Both the position numbers and the translations under genes were made by a program. A stretch of 64,000 nucleotides of DNA. It comes from Halomonas campaniensis (GTDB lineage Bacteria > Pseudomonadota > Gammaproteobacteria > Pseudomonadales > Halomonadaceae). The notes below the pieces were generated by a model. The model did not search any database. It was not told the DNA's origin and saw only the letters and a list, made by a program, of their open reading frames with translations. Location: positions 124,001-188,000 of the forward strand of contig NZ_JPUA01000037.1 of the NCBI RefSeq assembly GCF_002211105.1, read 5' to 3'. Below are positions 29,400 through 38,294 of the stretch, piece after piece. The stretch's first letter is position 1; each line of letters opens with the position of its first letter.

Positions 29400-30276
29400 C
29401 TTGTAGACGCTGAGCATGAAAGCCGTCTAACAGCTTCTCGTAACGCTTGGGCAGCACAGAATCGCGGCGGCGCAGCAAATAGAGCACTTCATTGACCGCA
29501 TTGGGCAGGTTCAACGCTTTTACCTGACGCTGCCAGGGCGAGGTTTCCAACACCAGCCGCGACACCACGGTAAAACCCAACCCCCTGGCCACTGCATCCA
29601 GCACCATGCTGACTTCATTGGTAAAGCCTTGATGGCGGAAATGGGTCATCGAGCGAAACTCGTCGGGGTAGTTGGCTCGCAGCAGTGCATTGGCGTGGTT
29701 AATGCCGTCGTAATAGTTGAGAAAGCCGATGCCCATTAAATCTGACAGTGTGCTGCCCGCAAAATCAGCAGGCACCACCAAGCAGAGCGGTTCTTCATGC
29801 CAAATGCTGCAGCTAAGCTCAGGGTGTCGCATTGCCTCGGTGACTATCCCGATGTCATAACGCCCTTCGAGCAGGTCATTGACGATTTCGTGGTTGAACG
29901 CAAAGCTATAGTTGACCGTTAAATTGGGGTGCATTTGCTGCTGCCCCAATATATACGGATAGAACATCAGGCCAACGCTACCCGGCGAGGCAATCCGGCA
30001 GTCACCGCTATCCAAAGAGTCATCATCCAGCCCGTGACGGAACTGCTCATGCTCAGCAAATAACTTTAAAGCGTAATCGTAAGCACGCCGCCCCGACTCG
30101 GTTAATGTAAAGCTGCGCCCCTTACGCTCTAGCAGCTCTTTATTTAAATAGTCCTCTAGCTTGCGTACATGCTGGCTTACGCCCGGCTGGGTCATCTCTA
30201 AACGCTGAGCCGTACGGGTAAAACTGCCTGTTTCAACAAGCGTAATAAAGGTACGAAAATAGTGGGCATTGAACAT
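29371..30276 (-). CDS. LysR family transcriptional regulator
   Basis: A 301-residue LTTR. The N-terminal HTH starts MFNAHYFRTFITLVETGSFTRTAQRLEMTQPGVSQHVRKLE, followed by the effector-binding domain. The start is ATG 30276; reading further upstream to 30471 adds 65 residues that are not conserved in character. It is divergent from ppnN with 217 bp between starts. The target and effector are unknown. Confidence 0.88.
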   Translation of the reverse strand: MFNAHYFRTFITLVETGSFTRTAQRLEMTQPGVSQHVRKLEDYLNKELLERKGRSFTLTESGRRAYDYALKLFAEHEQFRHGLDDDSLDSGDCRIASPGSVGLMFYPYILGQQQMHPNLTVNYSFAFNHEIVNDLLEGRYDIGIVTEAMRHPELSCSIWHEEPLCLVVPADFAGSTLSDLMGIGFLNYYDGINHANALLRANYPDEFRSMTHFRHQGFTNEVSMVLDAVARGLGFTVVSRLVLETSPWQRQVKALNLPNAVNEVLYLLRRRDSVLPKRYEKLLDGFHAQRLQEKTPLVPSS

Positions 30277-30493
30277 AGTGAAGCGCCATGGTCTTTGATA
30301 ACGGTCTTTAGCAGCTCTGTTTGAGAAACCGCTGTAGGCAATAGAGTAGTAACTAACAAAAGTGCTATTGCCGCCGCCCTGTAAAATATGCCCCATAATA
30401 GCACACCCCGGCGAGCCAGCCGCTGCGCTGTACCCGCCGCTTGGGCGTGGTAGTATGCCAAGAGACATCAAACGATTAGGGACAGCCCCGCTA

Positions 30494-31876
30494 ATGACCG
30501 AAAACGTTCAACCTCGCGCCACCCTTTCCAGCATTATTTCCCCCGAAGGAAGCCTCGAAGTCCTCTCTCAGCATGAAGTCAACCGACTGCATAAAACGTC
30601 TCAAAGCGGTCTACACGATCTACTTCGGCGCTGTGCGTTGGCAGTACTCAATTGCGGCAATCCCAGCGATGACAGCCTGGCGATTTTAGAAGCCTATAAA
30701 GACTTCGATATTGAAGTGCTGCAGCAAGACCGCGGCATTCGCTTAAAGCTAACCAACGCCCCCGCCGAAGCCTTTGTTGATGGCCGCATGATTCGCGGTA
30801 TCCGTGAGCATCTATCCTCGATCATTCGCGATATTGTTTACGTCTACAATGAGATTCAGCACCACAATCGTTTTGACCTGAGTACGGGAGAAGGGACTAC
30901 CAATGCGGTCTTCCATATTCTACGCAAAGCGGGAACACTAAAACCCGGCCGCGACCCTAGTCTGGTGGTGTGCTGGGGTGGACACTCTATCTCCCGGGAA
31001 GAGTATGAATATACCAAAGATGTGGGTTACCACTTAGGCCTGCGCGACTTGGATATTTGTACCGGTTGTGGCCCTGGGGCTATGAAAGGCCCCATGAAAG
31101 GCGCCAACGTGGCCCATGCCAAACAGCGGCGTAAAGAGGGCCGCTATTTGGGTATTTCAGAGCCCGGCATTATCGCCGCTGAAGCGCCTAACCCCATTGT
31201 CAATGAACTGGTGGTCATGCCAGATATTGAAAAACGCTTGGAAGCCTTTGTACGCCTAGGCCATGGCATTATCGTTTTCCCTGGCGGCGTAGGCACTGCA
31301 GAAGAGATTCTCTATCTGCTGGGCATTCTCCTGCACCCCAGTAACAAAGAGATCCCCTTCCCGTTAATCTTCACCGGCCCAGCTAATTCTGCAGCCTACT
31401 TTCAGAAAATTGATGAATTCCTGGTCTATACCCTTGGTGAAGGTATCCGCCGCTACTACACCATCATTACCGGCGACCCGGTATCGGTTGCGCGCACCAT
31501 GCGCCAAGGTATTGATGAGATCGCTGAATTCCGACGCACCCACCAGGATGCTTTCTACTACAACTGGAGGCTGACCATTGCGCGGGACTTCCAGGCCACC
31601 TTTGAGCCGACGCACGAAGCAATGCGCTCGCTGGCCCTGCATCGTCAACAACCCACCCACGAGCTCGCCGCCAATCTGCGCCGCGCTTTCTCGGGGATCG
31701 TCGCGGGCAATGTCAAAGAGGCTGGCATTCGTGCCATTGAAGCTCACGGCCCCTTTGTACTGACCGCAGAGCCCGAGCTCATGCAGCGTCTTGACGAGTT
31801 GCTTACCTCGTTTGTCGCCCAAGGGCGCATGAAACTCGATGGCCAGCACTATGTACCCTGCTATGTGCTGAAATAA
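30494..31876 (+). CDS. ppnN: Pyrimidine/purine nucleotide 5'-monophosphate nucleosidase
   Basis: A 460-residue PpnN (YgdH) enzyme that cleaves the N-glycosidic bond of nucleotide monophosphates and is tuned by (p)ppGpp in E. coli. The N-terminal regulatory part (ISPEGSLEVLSQHEV...) and the central LOG-like domain with PGGVGTAEE, the phosphate-binding loop and the active-site Glu, are present. The start is ATG 30494, aligned with the E. coli N-terminus; earlier ATGs would add non-conserved sequence overlapping the divergent promoter region. Confidence 0.94.
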   Translation: MTENVQPRATLSSIISPEGSLEVLSQHEVNRLHKTSQSGLHDLLRRCALAVLNCGNPSDDSLAILEAYKDFDIEVLQQDRGIRLKLTNAPAEAFVDGRMIRGIREHLSSIIRDIVYVYNEIQHHNRFDLSTGEGTTNAVFHILRKAGTLKPGRDPSLVVCWGGHSISREEYEYTKDVGYHLGLRDLDICTGCGPGAMKGPMKGANVAHAKQRRKEGRYLGISEPGIIAAEAPNPIVNELVVMPDIEKRLEAFVRLGHGIIVFPGGVGTAEEILYLLGILLHPSNKEIPFPLIFTGPANSAAYFQKIDEFLVYTLGEGIRRYYTIITGDPVSVARTMRQGIDEIAEFRRTHQDAFYYNWRLTIARDFQATFEPTHEAMRSLALHRQQPTHELAANLRRAFSGIVAGNVKEAGIRAIEAHGPFVLTAEPELMQRLDELLTSFVAQGRMKLDGQHYVPCYVLK

Positions 31877-32008
31877 CAGCTCTTGGGCTCTGTCTGACAA
31901 CTGGCTGCGCCCGCCGACTTTTCAGACAAAACCTAATCCTGAAGGGAATCAATACGCACAGCTGCCGGTGGCACGGCGGCTGTACGCTAAAAGGGGCCGG
32001 GTCGCCTT

Positions 32009-32743
32009 ATGCTGTTTATTGCGTTTATAGCACTGCTAGTCGCAGGTATCGTCAAAGGCGCCATCGGTTCAGGCGTTCCGGTTATTGTCGTACCCATTCT
32101 CACCATGCTGTACGACGTTCAACTCGCTATCGCCCTACTAGTCGCACCTAACCTGTTTAGTAATGCCTTACAGGTTTGGCAATATCGACGCCACTTATTA
32201 CCCTTGCGCTTCTTGGCAGCGTTCTCCATTGCTGGCGGGTTAGGCATTGTGCTGGGCACTTGGGGATTAGTCGTGTTATCTCCCGAAATATTGTCCCTGG
32301 GTGTCGCGGGAGTGATCGTGCTTTACCTCATCATCAAAGTGATGAAACGGCACATCGCCCTGCCCTTTAACATCGCCGCGCGGCTGGTGATTCCCATTGG
32401 CCTGCTGGCAGGCGTGCTTCAAGGCGCGGCAGGCATGTCGGCGCCAGCGTCGGTTACCTTTCTCAATGCGATGCAGCTGAAACGAAACGTATTTATTGGC
32501 TCCATCTCGGTCTTCTTCGTCGCCATTACCTGTGTTCAAATACCGGCGCTTTTAAACGCGGGCATTTTAACCCTGGAACGTTTTCTGTTTAGCATCCTTG
32601 CTCTTGTGGTCATACTCGCCGCCATGCCCCTAGGCGCCCGCCTGGGCAATCGGCTGCCCCACCGCTGGTTTGATAATTTGGTTATGCTGCTGCTAGCCAG
32701 TATCGCCGGTAAAATTTTTATCGATACGCTGATGGCTGGCTAG
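32009..32743 (+). CDS. TauE/SafE family membrane transporter
   Basis: A 244-residue inner-membrane protein of about seven to eight helices. It carries the TauE/SafE internal repeat pattern: AGIVKGAIGSGVPVIVVPILTML near the N-terminus and GVLQGAAGMSAPASVTFLNA in the second half. Family members export sulfite, sulfoacetate or related anions. No sulfur-metabolism neighbour narrows the substrate. Confidence 0.85.
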   Translation: MLFIAFIALLVAGIVKGAIGSGVPVIVVPILTMLYDVQLAIALLVAPNLFSNALQVWQYRRHLLPLRFLAAFSIAGGLGIVLGTWGLVVLSPEILSLGVAGVIVLYLIIKVMKRHIALPFNIAARLVIPIGLLAGVLQGAAGMSAPASVTFLNAMQLKRNVFIGSISVFFVAITCVQIPALLNAGILTLERFLFSILALVVILAAMPLGARLGNRLPHRWFDNLVMLLLASIAGKIFIDTLMAG

Positions 32744-32878
32744 CTCCACGGAGAGCTTTCTCTACGCTTTTTTTCTCACTTCAACTCAACAGTGTTGGGA
32801 ACCAAGTCAGGTAAAAGTGGCCAGAATAGCTACACTGAGTGGGCATTTCCTCACTATTGACCTTGAAAGGAACTCAAC

Positions 32879-33079
32879 ATGTCGATGATCAACCAGCTAA
32901 AAGATGTAAAAACCAAAGATTTCGCCAAGCACTGCTATGAAAGCAGCAGCGTCGATAAACTGCGCGAGGCGTCGGAAGGCAGTGCCGATCAATCAGAAAT
33001 GGAGCACTGGGGGTTAACCGAAGGGCAGTGGGAAGAGGCGATTGTTGCCGCCCTCGCCGACCATGAAGCCAAAGAGTAA
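32879..33079 (+). CDS. Small acidic protein, unknown function
   Basis: A 66-residue soluble protein with a single Cys, a serine-rich middle (ESSSVDKLREASEGSADQSE) and an acidic, helical C-terminus. An AAAGGA site precedes the ATG and a strong terminator follows, so it is a credible stand-alone gene. I do not recognise the family. Confidence 0.6.
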   Translation: MSMINQLKDVKTKDFAKHCYESSSVDKLREASEGSADQSEMEHWGLTEGQWEEAIVAALADHEAKE

Positions 33080-33120
33080 GTATTCCTCCTCAACGCAAAG
33101 ATTATTGGTAGAGACAGGTG

Positions 33121-33150
33121 CGCCCTAGCGGATAACCGCCAGGGCGTTTT
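33121..33150. terminator. Terminator between the 66-residue gene and the lipoprotein gene
   Basis: CGCCCTAGCGG (33121-33131) pairs with CCGCCAGGGCG with one mismatch and a 4-nt loop, and TTTT follows on the plus strand. It lies between two convergent genes and could stop both. Confidence 0.8.
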
Positions 33151-33179
33151 GGTTTTCCAGCGCTTACTGTACACAGGGC

Positions 33180-34016
33180 TTACTCCAAACGGGAGAAGGC
33201 AATGCCACCATACTCCTTTTGCAGTCGCTCAAACCTGGCCAGTTCGTGTTCCGTTAGCTCGGGCGAGTCCCATAATGGCTGTTCATCCAGATCTTTCAGT
33301 CCTTCCAATGTGACCGTCAACTCTGCATCACTGGGTATTTGAGCATTTCCCCACGGACCAAAGCGGTTAGGCGCAAGGCTCCACTCCAACGTCTCTCCAG
33401 GCTCAATGCCATCAGGTATGACGTAGTAGAAAACCTCATCCACCCAAGGTACTGAGTGGCCAAGGCTAGTCACCACGCCCCTCAACAGTAGCTCAGAAAT
33501 GGCTTGATCCGTGCCATTGGTCACTTCAAGATCAATCACCGGTTCCGGAGCGCCGTAAGGGCTTGAGCCCATGTAATAGTGCGCACTGTCAATGGTAAAC
33601 CGCGCTAACTGCTGCTGATCACTGATGGCTTTTGCACGCTTCTCTTCCAGCCGTTTCAAGGTGCGAATAGCCTGTTCGCGTTCGCGTGCCCGGCGCTCGC
33701 GCAGAATTTGATCGGCACGCTGGATCACCTGATCCCCCGTTAATCCATGCATTTGCGCGTTGGCAGTTTCGGCGATCTCAGCGGCATTCATGCGGTGGGG
33801 GTTGAGAATATCGATACCACTAAACGATGTCGACGTGGCGATAATGATCAAGCCTTGATCAAACTCATCGCGCTTGTAGGTGGGCAAGGAGTTACGCACT
33901 TTCTCAACAGAGACAACCGACGCAGGCATGGAGCTAGTATCAATTTTGGGATCTGAGCAACCAGCTATCATGAGTACTGATAGTGATATTGCAGACAGCC
34001 TTAGCAGGCTCCACAT
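33180..34016 (-). CDS. Lipoprotein of unknown function
   Basis: A 278-residue protein with a signal peptide ending in the lipobox MIAGC (Cys20). A charged helical or coiled-coil segment (RADQILRERRAREREQAIRTLKRLEEKRAKAI, about 100-132) precedes a C-terminal beta-rich region with a VIDLEVTNGTDQAI pattern like an immunoglobulin-type domain. The whole resembles DUF6694-type lipoproteins, but this is a loose match. It is monocistronic. Confidence 0.65.
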   Translation of the reverse strand: MWSLLRLSAISLSVLMIAGCSDPKIDTSSMPASVVSVEKVRNSLPTYKRDEFDQGLIIIATSTSFSGIDILNPHRMNAAEIAETANAQMHGLTGDQVIQRADQILRERRAREREQAIRTLKRLEEKRAKAISDQQQLARFTIDSAHYYMGSSPYGAPEPVIDLEVTNGTDQAISELLLRGVVTSLGHSVPWVDEVFYYVIPDGIEPGETLEWSLAPNRFGPWGNAQIPSDAELTVTLEGLKDLDEQPLWDSPELTEHELARFERLQKEYGGIAFSRLE

Positions 34017-34327
34017 ACAATCACCTCAAAGCAGGCAGATAAAAATTCCAGAGGAGCTTAACGGAAAGCGCTATTCACCACTAGTCCCTGCCATTTGAAT
34101 TTCTACGGGTATCCTAGGGCCTGTTGACGTTTTGAGGATGGCATTGACAGCATAGGGGCAAACTCGCAGGATACAGATTCCGCCCCAACAAACTGCAAGA
34201 TTGCCATGCCCCGACTGATGAGTTGCCAGCAGGCAGGGCATTAGTGGCTGATTGATAAGGGGATGGTTCCATGAACCTGCGCCTGCATAACTCAAATACA
34301 GTAATTCGAGTGCTTGCAGCTATCTTG
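34017..34327. other. Intergenic region with a possible IS-end remnant
   Basis: No credible coding sequence is seen. A minus-strand reading of 74 codons (34071-34295) is not protein-like. A stretch near 34127-34160 (GGGCCTGTTGACGTTTTGAGG) resembles the terminal sequence of some insertion sequences, but no partner end or transposase was found. The boundary between the lipoprotein gene and the two-component system here may be a former insertion site. Confidence 0.3.
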
Positions 34328-35728
34328 TTACTGGTTTTGCTCCCACGTCACACTGACCACTAGTCCATTGGGTATGCGATTACTGAGCGTAAGGCGTGCG
34401 TTCTGGCGCAGAGCCAACTCCGAGACAATCGACAAACCCAACCCGCTGCCGGTGGTGCCCTGGCCAGACGCGCGCCTAAAACGCTCAGTAACTTTATCCA
34501 AAAGTGCCTCGGGGAGTCCGGGGCCAGTGTCTCTCACCGTGAGTTGAGGCAACCCCTCCCAAAGCGCTAATTCAACTTCAACCTGACCGCCTTCTGACGT
34601 ATAGCGCAAGGCGTTATCGAGTAGATTGCGGAAGAGAATTCCCACCTCTACTTCGTCGGCGCGAACCTCCAACTGGGTTAAGCCTATTAGCCTCAAGTGC
34701 TGATTTCGCTCTTCAGCGAGTGGCCACAGCTCGGCTACCAGTTCGGCAATAATCGGATAAAGATCAATAGTGGCCGGCGAGGTTGTCGCCACTTGATCCA
34801 ATCGAGCCAAAATAAGTAGTTGTTCTACCACACGCTGAAGCCGCTCAACCCCGACATAAGCCTTTTGTAATGATTGCTCTCCCCCTGCCTGCGCATTATC
34901 TAGGTGAATCCTTAGCGCAGCTAAGGGAGTGCGTAATTCATGGGCCGCATCTGCAGTAAAGCGCCTCTCGCGCTCTAAGGTTTCTTTCAACCGAGCGATA
35001 AAGTCGTTTAGCGATTCACGCAATCCATTAAGCTCTTGAGGAACCGGATTATCAATTTTACGCAGGTCGTGGGCAGAGCGGCCTTGTACTTGTCTGGAAA
35101 GCGCTTGGATGGGTGCAATACCCCGCCGGATAATCCGACTCATCAGCCAAAGAAGGAGTGGCAGCAACAGAAGCATCGGCAATAAATTGTTCCAGGTGAT
35201 GCGCTCCACCACTTCAGCATGAAACGAACCCTGTAGCCCCATACTGATCCAGGTATCGCTTGCAACATCGAACATGCTGAAAACTCGCCAGCGATGACCA
35301 TCGTAGCTTTCCCAGCGAAAACCCTCCTCTAAAGGCGCGGGGAAAGGGCCAGCATCATTCCATTTGCCCCCAAGAAGCCTGGGTGAGCCATCGGCATTCC
35401 AAAAACCCAGTACTAATTTAAGTTCTTCCTCGTGGTAAAGCTTGGTACCTGATTCAAAGCTTCTGTCGGGCACTGAGTTACCGTCGCGATATAGCTGAGC
35501 CGGATGTTCTGGAAGGCCCATGCGCGAAGCCAGGCGAGCATAGTCGTCAATGGTAGCATTTGGATCGAGTTGGCCAGCCACAATCCGGCTATGCAGACTA
35601 AGCTGTGTATCGAGAATTTCTTCTAGCTCATGATCCGTGATTAAGTAAGCCGCGGTAACCGCCAAGCCACCGGCGACAACCATGGTAATGGCTAGCGTGC
35701 GCAGCAGATAACGCCGTATCGATCTCAT
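34328..35728 (-). CDS. Sensor histidine kinase, QseC/PmrB-like
   Basis: A 466-residue sensor with two membrane segments (about 10-30 and 180-200) flanking a roughly 150-residue periplasmic domain. A HAMP linker (about 203-250) leads to the H-box FTADAAHELRTPLAAL with phospho-His 263, then N, G1 and G2 boxes. The layout matches the QseC/PmrB/TctE group that senses cations, antimicrobial peptides or envelope stress. The gene overlaps its regulator by 4 bp (translational coupling). Confidence 0.88.
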   Translation of the reverse strand: MRSIRRYLLRTLAITMVVAGGLAVTAAYLITDHELEEILDTQLSLHSRIVAGQLDPNATIDDYARLASRMGLPEHPAQLYRDGNSVPDRSFESGTKLYHEEELKLVLGFWNADGSPRLLGGKWNDAGPFPAPLEEGFRWESYDGHRWRVFSMFDVASDTWISMGLQGSFHAEVVERITWNNLLPMLLLLPLLLWLMSRIIRRGIAPIQALSRQVQGRSAHDLRKIDNPVPQELNGLRESLNDFIARLKETLERERRFTADAAHELRTPLAALRIHLDNAQAGGEQSLQKAYVGVERLQRVVEQLLILARLDQVATTSPATIDLYPIIAELVAELWPLAEERNQHLRLIGLTQLEVRADEVEVGILFRNLLDNALRYTSEGGQVEVELALWEGLPQLTVRDTGPGLPEALLDKVTERFRRASGQGTTGSGLGLSIVSELALRQNARLTLSNRIPNGLVVSVTWEQNQ

Positions 35729-36387
35729 TGCGCCTGGCTATCCAGCCGATAGCCAATCCCACGCACGTTAATAATCAATTCCTTTTCAAGCTTTTTACGC
35801 AGATGATGAATGTGAACCTCCACCGCATTGGACTCTACCTCTTCGCCCCAGCCGTAAAGCAAATTCTCTAAACGAGGGCGAGATAGCACCTTGTCCGGGT
35901 GCCTAGCCAGTTCTAGCAATAAGGCATACTCGCGCCGGCCCAACTTTACGTCTTTCCCCCGCCAACTCACCGTATGGAGAGCCTCATCAATACTCAGTGC
36001 ACCCAGCGTCAATATTTGCGAGGCACGCCCCTCCGCGCGCCTCATTACGACACGCAAACGGGCGAGTAGCTCCTGCAAATTGAAAGGCTTGAGCACATAG
36101 TCATCCGCCCCCGCATCTAAACCGCCAATACGGTCTTCCATGGCATCACGGGCCGTCAAAATCAGAATCGGCAGAGTAGATTGCTGTCGGAGTAAATGCA
36201 GTACCTGCATACCGTCCATATCGGGCAGCCCAAGATCCAAAATAATCACGCTGAAGGCCTCGCTGCCGATAGCGCTGATTGCCTCGCGGCCAAGCATGAA
36301 CCAATCGACCGCGTAGCCCTCGCGCTCTAGCGCCGTCTTGATGCCATCCCCAAGCAGGGGGTCATCTTCTATTAGTAGTGCACGCAT
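35725..36387 (-). CDS. OmpR-family response regulator, QseB/PmrA-like
   Basis: A 220-residue regulator with a receiver domain (acidic pair at 8-9, phospho-Asp 51, KPF Lys around residue 102) and a winged-helix DNA-binding domain. The start MRALLIEDDPLLGDG follows GAGGGA at ATG 36387. An exact match to the PmrA/QseB box sits 44 bp upstream, so autoregulation is likely. Whether it is QseB- or PmrA-like cannot be settled by eye. Confidence 0.88.
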   Translation of the reverse strand: MRALLIEDDPLLGDGIKTALEREGYAVDWFMLGREAISAIGSEAFSVIILDLGLPDMDGMQVLHLLRQQSTLPILILTARDAMEDRIGGLDAGADDYVLKPFNLQELLARLRVVMRRAEGRASQILTLGALSIDEALHTVSWRGKDVKLGRREYALLLELARHPDKVLSRPRLENLLYGWGEEVESNAVEVHIHHLRKKLEKELIINVRGIGYRLDSQAQ

Positions 36388-36430
36388 GCTGATTCCCTCA
36401 ATCGGCAAACCGCTATCTTGGCTACCAAAA

Positions 36431-36447
36431 CTTAAGCTTTTCTTAAA
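36431..36447. promoter_or_regulatory. PmrA/QseB-type box upstream of the response regulator
   Basis: CTTAAG-CTTTT-CTTAAA fits the published consensus YTTAAK-N5-YTTAAK when the reverse strand is read (TTTAAG-AAAAG-CTTAAG); on the plus strand only the final A departs from K. It lies just upstream of the minus-strand response regulator, as expected for autoregulation. Confidence 0.6.
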
Positions 36448-36531
36448 TAGAGTAACTTACCTCTCAACAAGCAACCTCATCTAAATCCAACCAGTAAGCC
36501 CACCACCCTATTTTTTAAATTTCTTACGCAG

Positions 36532-36548
36532 TTTAACTCTTCTTTAAG
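36532..36548. promoter_or_regulatory. Second PmrA/QseB-like box, upstream of the glycosyltransferase
   Basis: TTTAAC-TCTTC-TTTAAG matches YTTAAK-N5-YTTAAK with one mismatch (C for K). It is about 130 bp upstream of the chosen glycosyltransferase start. It lies between two divergent genes, so it could affect either one. Confidence 0.45.
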
Positions 36549-36679
36549 TTATTTAGACTCAAGCTGCCTCTTTCGCCATAGGCAAAGCCAAAGCAGTGCC
36601 TTCACTGGCGGACATTTTAATCTGTTCTGTCGCTACCGTGGACAGATCATTTTCTATTAACTTAACAGAGCGCCAGCGT

Positions 36680-37858
36680 ATGCACTTACTGACACTTATT
36701 AGAACAAATTATCATTTAAAAATAGTGGCCCGTTTTTTAGAAAAAAGAATGAAGCAATATTTACTGATAGGCATACGGTATATCCTCAAAGCACCTGCAC
36801 CAGAAACCATTGACAACCTTGTGGGCATAGAAAAAATCCTAATTATTCGCCCCAATTTTCGCCTGGGCAACGCGCTGATCAGTACTCCGGCCATCGATGC
36901 TTTTCGTGAACGTTTCCCTTCCGCGCGCATTGACTATTTAGCGACGGATAAAACATTTCCACTGTTACAGCAACGTCCTGTTGATCATTTTTATTTACTG
37001 TCGAGAGCCGCTATTCTGCGCCCTTGGCAGTGTGTGACACTATTAAGACGCTTACGAGCACAACGCTATGACCTGGCGGTACAAGTGAGCGGAGGATCAA
37101 CGAGCGGCTTAATTGTGACCCGGTTAATAGGGGCACGGTACAGCATGGGTTCACGTAAAGGCCAGCAGCGCTGGTACAGCATTGAGGCGGAAGGTAAGTC
37201 ATCACATGCCTACGATGCCATCGTCAACTTGACACGTCCGCTCGGTGTTGACTGCCGTAATCGGCCATTGCTCCAGTTAACTGAGCAGGAACGCTATCAG
37301 GCAATGACGAAAATACAGCAGCTAGTCAGCCTTCATAGCGATGATCCATCAGATACTAATTTTATTGCGATCTTCGTTGGTGGGCATCAAAACAAACGTT
37401 GGCCGTTGGCATTTTGGTTAATGCTCATTGATGCCTTGGAAGCCAGTAAAATACGCTATGTCGTATTTCTTGGGCCGGAGGAGTTTAGGCTTCTAGCCCC
37501 TATTGAGCAGCGTTTGATGCCATCACTGTATGGCAGCTTATGCGCACCGCTTCCTATCCGTCACTTTGCCGCTGTTCTAGTGCGGGCGCGGTTACTCGTG
37601 ACGCCAGACTCAGGGCCTATGCACTTAGCGGCAGCACTCGATGTCGCCACCATTTCCCTAGTACGACAGACAAAATCACTCGCTTTCGTACCACGAGAAG
37701 CCTATGACACCATTCTTTGGCGCCCAGAGATAAGCACGGTCATAGAAGCCATCCGCGCTAATCTTGACGGACAAAACTCAACGGCTCCTGTTCAATCGGC
37801 ATCGCCTGCCCAATGGCCGATATGCCGCCTTTCTTCGGCTTCGGCGGGACGATGTTAA
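36680..37858 (+). CDS. Glycosyltransferase family 9 (heptosyltransferase-like)
   Basis: A 392-residue GT9-type protein. The N-terminal half begins with IEKILIIRPNFRLGNALISTPAIDAFRERFP, the acceptor-side Rossmann start typical of LPS heptosyltransferases. The C-terminal domain has TPDSGPMHLAAALDV, the ADP-sugar site. Likely adds a sugar to the LPS core or another surface glycan at the inner face of the inner membrane. The start is uncertain (ATG 36680, with 36596 and 36749 as alternatives). The last roughly 30 residues look unrelated to the family and run into the decayed IS30 sequence, so the native C-terminus may be replaced. Confidence 0.78.
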   Translation: MHLLTLIRTNYHLKIVARFLEKRMKQYLLIGIRYILKAPAPETIDNLVGIEKILIIRPNFRLGNALISTPAIDAFRERFPSARIDYLATDKTFPLLQQRPVDHFYLLSRAAILRPWQCVTLLRRLRAQRYDLAVQVSGGSTSGLIVTRLIGARYSMGSRKGQQRWYSIEAEGKSSHAYDAIVNLTRPLGVDCRNRPLLQLTEQERYQAMTKIQQLVSLHSDDPSDTNFIAIFVGGHQNKRWPLAFWLMLIDALEASKIRYVVFLGPEEFRLLAPIEQRLMPSLYGSLCAPLPIRHFAAVLVRARLLVTPDSGPMHLAAALDVATISLVRQTKSLAFVPREAYDTILWRPEISTVIEAIRANLDGQNSTAPVQSASPAQWPICRLSSASAGRC

Positions 37859-38079
37859 ATGCCTACCCGATGTATAATTTTGCTTAATACCACATGCTTG
37901 GCCAATCGGTGCACCGACCCAGTCGTATAGACAGTCTTAATCCCATTGCGCTTTATCTCCCGACTAATGGTGCTGCTGTGAACTCCAATAGCCTTAGCTA
38001 TTTGTCGTTGGCTGATACCAGTCTCAGGATAAACAAAAGTTTAGCATCGTTGAGCCTGGGTCAGTCATCGGTATCCCAT
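37855..38079 (-). pseudogene. Degenerate IS30-family transposase, N-terminal fragment
   Basis: On the minus strand a reading starting MGYR has in-frame stop codons soon after, then an intact stretch TGISQRQIAKAIGVHSSTISREIKRNG. This is the N-terminal helix-turn-helix of IS30 transposases (compare a SIAQELNRSPSTISRELKRN pattern). At least two nonsense codons and the absence of the DDE catalytic domain show it is dead. It abuts the 3' end of the glycosyltransferase gene. Confidence 0.75.
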
Positions 38080-38236
38080 GCTCTGCTTCACTTTGGTAGG
38101 TAAAGTCGAGAGGGTAACGGCGCAGACCCTCCTTTCTCTACTGTGTGATCCAAAGTGCTGCGGTTGTTCTATGAATCCAGGCCAGCAGTCAGAAGATATT
38201 AGCCAAGCGTGCCGAAGCCTTGCCAATTAATGAATG

Positions 38237-38253
38237 CTTAAGTGATTGTTAAG
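38237..38253 (+). promoter_or_regulatory. Third PmrA/QseB-like box
   Basis: CTTAAG-TGATT-GTTAAG matches YTTAAK-N5-YTTAAK with one mismatch (G for Y). It lies 42 bp upstream of the start of the 124-residue membrane protein gene. Confidence 0.4.
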
Positions 38254-38294
38254 TATTCCATGGCAAGCTGTTATCCACTCAACTACTCTGGTGT

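Noticed and set aside
34071..34295. 74-codon minus-strand reading upstream of the lipoprotein gene
   Set aside because: Composition and lack of a start signal do not support a gene; it may be part of an IS remnant.
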